Positions 7,561-13,865 of a DNA stretch of 16,251 nt are shown here, in pieces. The notes beneath the pieces were generated by a model. The model made no database searches and had not been told where the DNA came from. It was given only the letters and a program-made list of their open reading frames with translations. Position 1 is the stretch's first letter. Each line of letters starts with the position of its first letter. The stretch covers positions 1 through 16,251 of the forward strand of contig JAQVYO010000024.1 in assembly GCA_028708585.1 (NCBI GenBank), written 5' to 3'. Both the position numbers and the translations under genes were made by a program. Source of the DNA: Oscillospiraceae bacterium (GTDB taxonomy: Bacteria > Bacillota > Clostridia > Oscillospirales > Oscillospiraceae).

Positions 7561-7690
7561 TGTGACGTAAAGCCATGAGCGTCTGTGCCCATTGGGGCGC
7601 ATAGCAAACATGCGGATCCTTACCTGCGGCTCCCTAAACCATTGGAAGGACCGGACAACGCGGGAAAACATAGAATTTTAAGATGAACAC
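7561..7690 (+). other. Intergenic stretch upstream of the ldhA promoter, hairpin-forming
   Basis: No coding region is supported. Two overlapping and mutually exclusive hairpins are visible: GTGCCC/GGGCGC around ATTG (7585-7600) and CGCAT/ATGCG (7598-7614). TCCTT and AAGGA further on could pair around 7617-7650. Another hairpin, AGCCG/CGGCT, lies upstream at 7391-7414 just after the lipoprotein stop. Confidence 0.3.
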
Positions 7691-7719
7691 TTGATTCTTT
7701 CCTGGAATTTATATAAAAT
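7691..7719 (+). promoter_or_regulatory. Promoter of ldhA
   Basis: TTGATT (7691-7696), 17-nt spacer, TAAAAT (7714-7719). The leader to the ATG is about 70 nt and contains a small CGCC/GGCG hairpin (7733-7750 region). No clear Rex-type palindrome is seen. Confidence 0.5.
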
Positions 7720-7793
7720 CAATAAGGAATAACCGCCAAACCCATGAGGCGTAAAACATAATCTAAACAAAAGAATTGCTAGGAGGCGCCGCA

Positions 7794-8777
7794 ATGAAAA
7801 AAATTGCATTTTTTGATACAAAACCTTATGACCGCAAATTATTTTCGAACCTGTCTCAGCAAATGGGATATGACATTACCTTCATTGAACACAGATTGAC
7901 TCCGGAGACCGTGTCGCTTGCAGATGGTCATGACGCAACCTGTAGTTTTGTAAATGATGAAGTATCCGCTCCCGTACTGGAGCAGCTTCACAAATTTGGC
8001 ATCGGCGTTGTTCTGTTGCGTTGCGCCGGTTTTGACAGCGTAGACCTCAAGAAGGCAGCTGAGCTTGGCATTAAGGTACTCCGCGTCCCCAGCTACTCGC
8101 CCGCAGCCGTTGCGGAACACGCAATTGCACTTTTACAGACGGTCAACCGGAAAACACACATTGGCTATAATAGAACCACAAAGTTCAATTTCAATATCAA
8201 TGGCCTTATGGGCACAGTTCTGGATGGAAAAACCGCCGGCGTAGTGGGAACTGGTAAAATCGGCAAGATTGCGGCGCGGATTCTTCAGGGCTTTGGCATG
8301 AATATTATCGCTTATGATATTTATAAGGACTTAAACAGCGGCCTGCACTATGTTGAACTGGACGAGTTGTTAGCAAAATCCGATGTTATCACGCTGCATG
8401 TTCCTCTCACTCCCGAAAACAATCACATGATAAACAAAGACAGTATTGCCAAGATGAAAGACGGCGTTATCCTGATTAACACATCCCGCGGCGGTTTGAT
8501 CAACACCAATGATCTTTTGGACGCGGTGAAGGCCGGTAAATTCCGCGGCGTTGGGCTTGACGTCTGCGAAAAGGAACACGAATATTTCTTTGAAGACCGG
8601 TCCAATGAAATTATGGCGGACGACGCTATGCTGAAAATCGCAGGGTATAATAATATCGTCTTAACCGGACACCAAGCTTTCTTCACCGAAGAATCCATGG
8701 GGGCTATCGCGGAGACAACTCTTCAAAATTTCAAAGCATATCTCGCAGGCGAAAAATTGGTAAACGAAGTAAAATAA
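7794..8777 (+). CDS. ldhA: D-lactate dehydrogenase (LdhA type)
   Basis: Reduces pyruvate to D-lactate with NADH, recycling NAD in fermentation; cytoplasmic. 327 residues, matching the E. coli LdhA length and pattern throughout. Seen: LLRCAGFDSVDL near 74-85, the NAD-binding VGTGKIG (151-157) with the acidic Asp175 at the end of the second strand, and the catalytic set Arg232 (NTSRGG), Glu261 and His293 (LTGHQAF). The LTGHQAFFTEE segment and the FFEDRSNE loop favour LdhA over other D-2-hydroxyacid dehydrogenases. The ATG at 7794 has AGGAGG seven nt upstream; the TTG at 7776 does not. Transcribed alone, with promoter and terminator on each side. Confidence 0.95.
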   Translation: MKKIAFFDTKPYDRKLFSNLSQQMGYDITFIEHRLTPETVSLADGHDATCSFVNDEVSAPVLEQLHKFGIGVVLLRCAGFDSVDLKKAAELGIKVLRVPSYSPAAVAEHAIALLQTVNRKTHIGYNRTTKFNFNINGLMGTVLDGKTAGVVGTGKIGKIAARILQGFGMNIIAYDIYKDLNSGLHYVELDELLAKSDVITLHVPLTPENNHMINKDSIAKMKDGVILINTSRGGLINTNDLLDAVKAGKFRGVGLDVCEKEHEYFFEDRSNEIMADDAMLKIAGYNNIVLTGHQAFFTEESMGAIAETTLQNFKAYLAGEKLVNEVK

Positions 8778-8855
8778 CCTTCCGTTGCCAGAATACCTGT
8801 TTTCCATTTGCAAAGCTGCGTGGAATTTGTTCGCAGCCATTCATAACAGCTACAA

Positions 8856-8887
8856 AAAAACCGGGGATTTTCCCCGGTTTTTATTTT
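8856..8887 (+). terminator. Terminator of ldhA
   Basis: A 12-bp stem, CCGGGGA/TCCCCGG flanked by A and T runs, with a three-nt loop and a following ATTTTAT. The flanking A-run means it could also stop transcription from the other strand. A weaker hairpin, GCTGCG/CGCAGC, lies at about 8815-8837. Confidence 0.9.
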
Positions 8888-9020
8888 ATCCAGCCAGCAA
8901 AACCGGATTCTATCGTCCGTCCCTAAAAATCTGTTTTTGAAAGAGATTTTTTTTGAAATTCTATCAAAATTATCATGAGTTGTTGCATTTCTGAAAACAC
9001 ATACTATAGGAAGAATAACA

Positions 9021-9881
9021 ATGCGGGAGGAAAGAAATTTGCGTTATCGAAAGCTGCTTGGGTTCTTTATTTGCATCGCCTTGATGCTAAACTGCGGCAT
9101 GTGCATCAAAAAAGCATATGCGGAAAACAACCGTTTGCCTATTTTTATGTATCATAATATCACCGAAAAAAGCGACAAGGTCAGCGCCTATACCGTTTCT
9201 GTAAAAAATCTGGAAAATGATCTTGTTTATTTAAAAGAAAATGGATATGAAACCATTACCATGACCGATCTGTTCAACCATCTGGATTATGGGGCATCCC
9301 TGCCAAAAAAACCGGTAATGTTGACTTTTGACGACGGATTTGAAAGCGTTTATGTTTATGCGCTTCCTTTGTTGGAAAAATATAATATGAAGGCGGTTGT
9401 GGCCATCGTTGGCTCATATACCGACCAGTATACAGAAACCGCGGACCATCATCTGGATTATTCTTACCTGAGTTGGCCACAAGTAGAAAAAATGCAGCAA
9501 AGCGGAAGATTTGAGGTGCAGAACCATACCAACAACTTTCACAATAACAAAGGCGTTCGCCAAGGCTGCCGCATCAACCCCGGTGAAACAACATCGGATT
9601 ATAAAGCAGCTTTTACAAAAGACATCAACGCTCTGCAGGACAGCATTGAGGCCCACATCGGCTGGAGGCCCAACACGTTTGTGTATCCTTACGGATTTTA
9701 TTGTAAGGAATCCGACCCGATTCTATCAGATATGGGGTTTCGCGCGGGCCTTTCCTGCCAGGAAATTGTCAATCAGATCCCTCAAGATGGGGAACATTTT
9801 TTCTTATTGGGCAGATTCAATCGCAGCGGCAAGCTGAGTACTCAGGAGTTTTGCAAAAAAGCTTTAGGACTCGCAGGTTAA
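9021..9881 (+). CDS. Exported polysaccharide deacetylase (NodB domain)
   Basis: Carbohydrate esterase family 4 type enzyme that removes acetyl groups from a cell-wall or surface polysaccharide, acting outside the membrane. 286 residues from the ATG. A signal peptide runs to about residue 34 (cleavage after AYA). Motif 1 LTFDDGF (101-107) carries the catalytic and metal-binding Asp pair. Motif 2 is NHTNNFH, with His169 and His174 in place of the classical HxxxH spacing, a variant seen in clostridial members. YPYG is at 222-225. Start is uncertain: the ATG at 9021 has only AGGA nine nt upstream, whereas an in-frame TTG at 9039 has GGGAGG eight nt upstream and gives a typical signal peptide (MRYRKLLGFF...). 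It converges on lexA with an 8-bp gap and no hairpin between them. Substrate unknown. Confidence 0.9.
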   Translation: MREERNLRYRKLLGFFICIALMLNCGMCIKKAYAENNRLPIFMYHNITEKSDKVSAYTVSVKNLENDLVYLKENGYETITMTDLFNHLDYGASLPKKPVMLTFDDGFESVYVYALPLLEKYNMKAVVAIVGSYTDQYTETADHHLDYSYLSWPQVEKMQQSGRFEVQNHTNNFHNNKGVRQGCRINPGETTSDYKAAFTKDINALQDSIEAHIGWRPNTFVYPYGFYCKESDPILSDMGFRAGLSCQEIVNQIPQDGEHFFLLGRFNRSGKLSTQEFCKKALGLAG

Positions 9882-9889
9882 CACTTCAG

Positions 9890-10621
9890 CTAATACCGCC
9901 GTACTACCCCCTCCACTTTACCCAAAATCTCCGCATGACTGCCGTCTATGGGGTCGTAATCGTCATTTTCAGGCAGAAGCAATATCTCCCCATCCTTTCT
10001 GTACAGGCGCTTGACCGTCGCCTTGTCTTCCAGCAGGGCAATGACGATTTCCCCATGGCGGGCAATATGCTGCCGCCGGACCACCAGAAGGTCTCCTGGC
10101 AAAATCCCCGCATGGATCATGGAGTCTCCCTGGACGCAAAGTGCAAAATACTCTTCCGGCGGGCCGGCAGTATCAAATGCCAAATAGTCTTCCACCAGTT
10201 CTTGTGCCAAAATAGGCTTGCCTGCCATCACCTGACCCAGCAACGGGATTTTATTTTTTGGCAATCCGATGTTTGGTTCCGCTTCCCAGTGTGCAATTGT
10301 TTCATCCCGCCCTCCTTTTGCGGCCGGACGCACCCTTCCAGGATCGGCACTTCTATCTTGAAACTTGGCCGCCGTTTGCGTCTTACCTTCCGGCAAGGCG
10401 CCATCCGGACAAACATTTACCGTAATTGCCCTGGTTTTTCCTGCATCCTTCACAATAAGACCTGCCATTTCCAGCGCCCGCAGATGAAAATGCACCGTGG
10501 AAGGAGAGCGGAGGCCGACCGCCTCTCCGATTTCCCGAACGGTTGGCGGATAGCCAAATTGCGAGACATGCTCCATAATATATTCGTAAATCTTCTGTTG
10601 TTTGATGGATTGTTTTTTCAT
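9890..10621 (-). CDS. lexA: LexA SOS repressor
   Basis: Repressor of the DNA-damage response; it self-cleaves when RecA filaments form. 243 residues, about 40 longer than B. subtilis LexA. The N-terminal winged helix-turn-helix (PPTVREIGEAVGL at 25-37 and SPSTVHFHLRALE) binds DNA. A long, probably flexible linker (about 68-122) accounts for the extra length. The S24 peptidase domain has the Ala133-Gly134 cleavage site in VMAGKP, nucleophile Ser167 (QGDSM) and Lys204 (ATVKR). All functional residues are present. The ATG at 10621 follows AAGGGGG by seven nt. Its promoter carries a LexA box, so it should be autoregulated. Confidence 0.96.
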   Translation of the reverse strand: MKKQSIKQQKIYEYIMEHVSQFGYPPTVREIGEAVGLRSPSTVHFHLRALEMAGLIVKDAGKTRAITVNVCPDGALPEGKTQTAAKFQDRSADPGRVRPAAKGGRDETIAHWEAEPNIGLPKNKIPLLGQVMAGKPILAQELVEDYLAFDTAGPPEEYFALCVQGDSMIHAGILPGDLLVVRRQHIARHGEIVIALLEDKATVKRLYRKDGEILLLPENDDYDPIDGSHAEILGKVEGVVRRY

Positions 10622-10777
10622 GGAAAATCCCCCTTATGAGCGATTCAGGGACCCAAAAACTGTATCGAACGTTTTTCCTTTTGGAATAGATAATAGAACG
10701 ATAGTCTTTTTCCCGTTAAGCACCACCGCTTATGTTCCGCTCAGAAACGTAAGGCAAATCCTTGAACGGCACAATTT

Positions 10778-10806
10778 ACTATATCATATTTTGAAGGGAA
10801 AAACAA
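10778..10806 (-). promoter_or_regulatory. Promoter of lexA
   Basis: On the minus strand TTGTTT (10806-10801), 17-nt spacer and TGA-TATAGT (-10 at 10783-10778, extended TGn). Leader to the lexA ATG is about 145 nt. The -35 is overlapped by the LexA box. Confidence 0.65.
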
Positions 10807-10816
10807 ACATCTGTTC
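10805..10816 (-). promoter_or_regulatory. LexA operator
   Basis: Minus-strand GAACAGATGTTT fits the GAACN4GTTY form of the Gram-positive SOS box. It overlaps the lexA -35 by two bases, the expected position for autorepression, and lies 30 bp upstream of the kinase-gene -35. Confidence 0.6.
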
Positions 10817-10846
10817 TAATAATCTCTAAAACCACCTGATCCTTCC

Positions 10847-10875
10847 TTGCCATTTGGACATGCACCTGCTATAAT
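10847..10875 (+). promoter_or_regulatory. Promoter of the histidine-kinase-like gene
   Basis: TTGCCA (10847-10852), 17-nt spacer and extended TGC-TATAAT (-10 at 10870-10875), a near-consensus sigma-A promoter. The leader to the ATG is about 60 nt. Confidence 0.78.
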
Positions 10876-10940
10876 AAAATCAAAAAATAAATTGAGGATG
10901 ACGGCTGACCCAGGCCATCTAAACATATAAAGGAGCCTTT

Positions 10941-12032
10941 ATGATACCGTCAACTGCTACACTTTTTTCTCAGTTGTTTCGGAAAATTTCACATCCATCT
11001 ATTTTAGTGAACGGAACCATTTGCATCGAATTGAATCCAGCGGCTATGGAATATACGCAAAATAACAACCTTCCGATTCAGGTTGGAATGCCGCTGCCCG
11101 AATCGCTTTCTGATTTTCTCATTCACAGTACGGTCGGCAACTGCGAAATATCCGGCAGTATATATGATGTAAATACGTTTTCTATTGACGACAGCACCAT
11201 CCTGGTCCTCCAAAAGTTACAAAAAGACAGCGTCTCGCCTCAGCTTTTGGCTTCCATCACCAATAAATTGCAGGATTCCATCACTCCTTTGATCTACGCC
11301 TGCCATTTGATTACGCCGCTTCTGGAAGAAACAAAAAATCCCCAAGCCACTCGGTATATTTCTATCTTCAATCAAAATTGTTACCGGCTAATTCGGGTCA
11401 TGAATACGCTTTCCGCTTTTGAAAAGGCATCCAAATCCCCCGACGACGTTCCCCCTTTGGAAAATCTAGACATTGCGCTTCTTTGCCGGCGAGTGGCTGA
11501 ACAAACAGTCCCGCTGGCAAAGCTGCTGGATATTACCCTGCGGCAGGAAGGCACGGAAGGCTGCCATATTATCCGGGGAAGCGCGCCCGACTTTGAGTGC
11601 ATGCTCTACCATCTTTTTTCCAACGCAATGAAATTTACTCCCGCTGGGGGGGAAATCCTTCTGCATATGAAAGTCACCCAAGGGATGGTTTATATTTCCG
11701 TCGTAGATAATGGTTCCGGTATTCCGGAACATATTTTAAATACCGTTTTCGCAAGATTCCAGAAAGAACACGGACTCACCGAGACGCAGGCCGGGCTTGG
11801 CCTTGGGCTGACATTGGTGCGGAAAACCGCCGCCCTCTGTGGCGGAACGGTGGCCTTGACCAGTAAAAAAGGAGAAACCCGCGTTACCGTTTCTCTGCCA
11901 AATCGGAAAAATGAGGAGACCATTCTTTGTTCTCCCAAAGCAGGTCCGGAACCCGGCGGCTTTTCCAACGCCCTTGTGGAACTATCCGACGCGCTTCCTT
12001 CCAGTGCCTTTTATCCTCAGGATATCGAATGA
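10941..12032 (+). CDS. Soluble sensor histidine kinase-like ATPase lacking the phosphoacceptor His
   Basis: 363 residues, no signal or membrane segment, so cytoplasmic. Residues 1-95 look like a small PAS-like sensory domain (weak). A two-helix dimerisation-like region spans 98-165. The HATPase_c domain at about 176-320 has N-box HLFSNAMKFTP (Asn228), G1 VVDNGSGIP (Asp256) and G2 GLGLGLTLV (285-293), so ATP binding looks intact. The stretch LLASITNKLQDSIT (102-115) aligns with the usual FLANxSHELRTPLT, but the phosphorylated His is Asn108. A 40-residue tail (323-363) follows. AAGGAG lies five nt before the ATG. No response regulator gene is adjacent. It may be a pseudokinase, a partner in a heterodimer, or phosphorylate another residue. 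It sits divergent from lexA. Confidence 0.85.
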   Translation: MIPSTATLFSQLFRKISHPSILVNGTICIELNPAAMEYTQNNNLPIQVGMPLPESLSDFLIHSTVGNCEISGSIYDVNTFSIDDSTILVLQKLQKDSVSPQLLASITNKLQDSITPLIYACHLITPLLEETKNPQATRYISIFNQNCYRLIRVMNTLSAFEKASKSPDDVPPLENLDIALLCRRVAEQTVPLAKLLDITLRQEGTEGCHIIRGSAPDFECMLYHLFSNAMKFTPAGGEILLHMKVTQGMVYISVVDNGSGIPEHILNTVFARFQKEHGLTETQAGLGLGLTLVRKTAALCGGTVALTSKKGETRVTVSLPNRKNEETILCSPKAGPEPGGFSNALVELSDALPSSAFYPQDIE

Positions 12033-12055
12033 AAAATCTCAAATCTGAAATCCAA

Positions 12056-12101
12056 TGGAAAACTGCGTCCGGTATCGGACGCAGTTTTCCATTTCTTATT
12101 T
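12056..12101 (+). terminator. Terminator between the kinase-like gene and trxA
   Basis: Perfect 15-bp stem (TGGAAAACTGCGTCC at 12056-12070 with its complement at 12077-12091), six-nt loop, followed by TTTCTTATTT. It lies between convergent genes and could act for trxA on the other strand, where the following T content is weaker. Confidence 0.88.
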
Positions 12102-12425
12102 CTAAGTAAGATTTGCATTCAAAAGATCCATATAAAAATTGCCGGGCATAAAACCAGTTTGCCGGTCAATCAGCTTCCCTTTCTTAAAGGTCAGAACTGT
12201 TGGAATAGCCAAAACGTGAAACCGGACTGCAAGTTCCAGCGCCTGGTCTACATTGACCTTCGCCATCGTTACCTGATCGCCATATTGTTCCGCCAGCCGA
12301 TCCAGTACTAGTGACATCAGCCGGCAGGGAGCGCACCAGTCCGCCCAAAAGTCCACCAGCATCAGATTATTGGTTGTCAGTACAGTATCAAAATTCGCTT
12401 CTGTTAGATTTATAATTTCCATCAT
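12102..12425 (-). CDS. trxA: Thioredoxin
   Basis: Small disulfide reductase, 107 residues, normal size. Active site WCAPC (Cys31, Cys34) with Ala in place of the commoner Gly; buried Asp25 in VDFWA; cis-Pro75 in AIPT. Cytoplasmic. Tandem ATGs at 12425 and 12422 follow AGGAGG by five and eight nt. Lies 156 bp after trxB on the same strand; the gap holds a CTGCTG/CAGCAG hairpin (12541-12559) and no gene. It is the expected substrate of the neighbouring reductase. Confidence 0.95.
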   Translation of the reverse strand: MMEIINLTEANFDTVLTTNNLMLVDFWADWCAPCRLMSLVLDRLAEQYGDQVTMAKVNVDQALELAVRFHVLAIPTVLTFKKGKLIDRQTGFMPGNFYMDLLNANLT

Positions 12426-12581
12426 CTTTTCCTCCTCTTTAAAATACGCCGCACACAAAGAGAAGGTTCCCATTGCCGAGAAAACCAGAAACTCCAAAAA
12501 AGCGCCCCTTTTCACCGGAACGGAAGACATCAAAATGAGACTGCTGTTGGAACCAGCAGGGTACATTTACCCCGCCTTAAA

Positions 12582-13454
12582 TCATCGGGCGGACTTTCCC
12601 TCTTTTTTTTCCAAATCAATGCTTTCCGCCGCATTTAACGCGGCGCTTTGCCCTTCTCCCAATGATTTGCTGATTTGCAGAGGCCGGCCCGTGCAGTCGC
12701 CGGCGGCATAAACACCCGGCACCGACGTCTCCATCCTGCGGTTGACTGTGATCGCACCGCCATCCAGTTCCAGCCCGGGCAAAAGATCAGAAGGCGCAAC
12801 CGAATTGCGGAGAATAAAGATCCCGTCGCTGGGGATCTCCCGATCATCCGCCTTCAGGGCGGTCACCGCGTCTTTCCCCATAACCTCCAACCGTTTTGCC
12901 ACCACCGATTCAATTCCCTCTTTTAAGCCGAATGCGGGCTTATCACTGACAAAAGTAACCTGGCAGCCAATTTCATTCAAATAATTGGCTTCTTCCACCG
13001 AATTTTCAGCTTTCCCCACCACGGTAACCTTCTTCCCATTCCGGTAGAGCATTCCATCACAGGTTGCGCAATAGCTCACGCCGCGGCCCAGAAACGGCGC
13101 TTCTCCCGGGAATTTATTGGGAGACGCCATCCCAATCGCTAAGATCACGCGGCGGGCATTCTCGACCTTGTCACCGGCGCTGACATAAATTTGGCCGTCC
13201 AAAGAGATCACCGCAAACGCCTTTTCCTGTAGAAATTCAACCTCCGCCTTCTTCGCGTGGTTTACCAGCTCTTCTAGCAACTCTTTTCCGGAAATGCCCG
13301 GCCTTCCAGGGTAATTTTCAATTCGTGCCGCTTTATACAGATAGCTGTCCCTGTAATCATTGGAGCACAAAAGTACCGACTTATTGCGGTTTTTCCCATT
13401 AATGGATGCGGCCAGGCCAGCTGGCCCTCCGCCGATCACGATAATGTCGTACAT
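12582..13454 (-). CDS. trxB: Thioredoxin reductase-like flavoprotein without NADPH motifs
   Basis: FAD enzyme that passes electrons to thioredoxin through its CxxC pair. 290 residues, about 20 shorter than typical NADPH-dependent TrxB. FAD-binding IGGGPAGLAA (7-16), redox YCATCDG (Cys129, Cys132) and AGDCTGRPLQ (251-260) are intact. The second nucleotide-binding site is not: the usual GGGDSA-type loop reads GKAENSVEEA (147-156), and the HRRxxxR element that holds the NADPH phosphate reads SDKPAFG (170-176). Clostridial ferredoxin-dependent flavin thioredoxin reductases (FFTR) share this loss, so ferredoxin is a plausible donor; NADH cannot be excluded. The ATG at 13454 has GGGGAGG seven nt upstream. 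Followed by trxA, its likely partner, under a strong promoter. Confidence 0.92.
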   Translation of the reverse strand: MYDIIVIGGGPAGLAASINGKNRNKSVLLCSNDYRDSYLYKAARIENYPGRPGISGKELLEELVNHAKKAEVEFLQEKAFAVISLDGQIYVSAGDKVENARRVILAIGMASPNKFPGEAPFLGRGVSYCATCDGMLYRNGKKVTVVGKAENSVEEANYLNEIGCQVTFVSDKPAFGLKEGIESVVAKRLEVMGKDAVTALKADDREIPSDGIFILRNSVAPSDLLPGLELDGGAITVNRRMETSVPGVYAAGDCTGRPLQISKSLGEGQSAALNAAESIDLEKKEGKSAR

Positions 13455-13668
13455 GAACGATCCTCCCCTTTCATTTCCGGCGTTTGGGCTTTTTGCAGGT
13501 ATCCCCCGGCGGTCCGCCCTATCCGGATTTTATAATGCAACGTATCGCCGCGCCGCTTTTTGCAAGCAGGGTTTTGTCGGGCTATTTTCTTCCCGAAGAC
13601 AGCGCATACGTTGAAGCAGCCTCCGGCCATTGGTAAAACGCCGGCATACCGGATTCGCTTATAATACT

Positions 13669-13697
13669 ATTAGATTAAAATACCCTGTTTTTGTCAA
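13669..13697 (-). promoter_or_regulatory. Promoter of trxB-trxA
   Basis: On the minus strand a perfect TTGACA (13697-13692), 17-nt spacer and TCTAAT (13674-13669). Leader to trxB is about 205 nt (13455-13662), G+C-rich with several short hairpins (for example GGCG/CGCC near 13512-13522); no known riboswitch is recognised there. Confidence 0.8.
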
Positions 13698-13758
13698 GCC
13701 ATCTAAGGTGAAAAAATTTTTTAAAAGGGAAATTCTTTTCTTTTTTCCCGAATTGCGG

Positions 13759-13764
13759 TATACT
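13759..13764 (+). promoter_or_regulatory. Candidate -10 element of glnS
   Basis: TATACT at 13759-13764 with only a weak T-rich -35 (TTTTCT at 13736-13741, 17-nt spacing). Leader of about 95 nt contains a CGGCAC/GTGCCG hairpin (13808-13832). Confidence 0.35.
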
Positions 13765-13865
13765 AAGAGCAGATCTCAGTAAATAGAAACCATCTTTTTT
13801 CATATTCCGGCACGCAGGCTGCTTTTGTGCCGCAACCGGTTGAATGTTTCATAAGGAGGACAACT

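Noticed and set aside
10660..10700. Other LexA-box-like sequences near lexA (CGAACGTTTT, GAACGATAGTCT)
   Set aside because: Each breaks the GAACN4GTTY pattern by two or more bases; only the site at 10805-10816 fits.
12426..12566. In-frame 47-residue hydrophobic extension upstream of trxA
   Set aside because: No ribosome binding site before its possible starts, while AGGAGG lies directly before the internal ATG that gives a standard-length thioredoxin.
13436..13630. 64-codon minus-strand open frame overlapping the trxB start
   Set aside because: No ribosome binding site and composition of a chance frame; it lies in the trxB leader.
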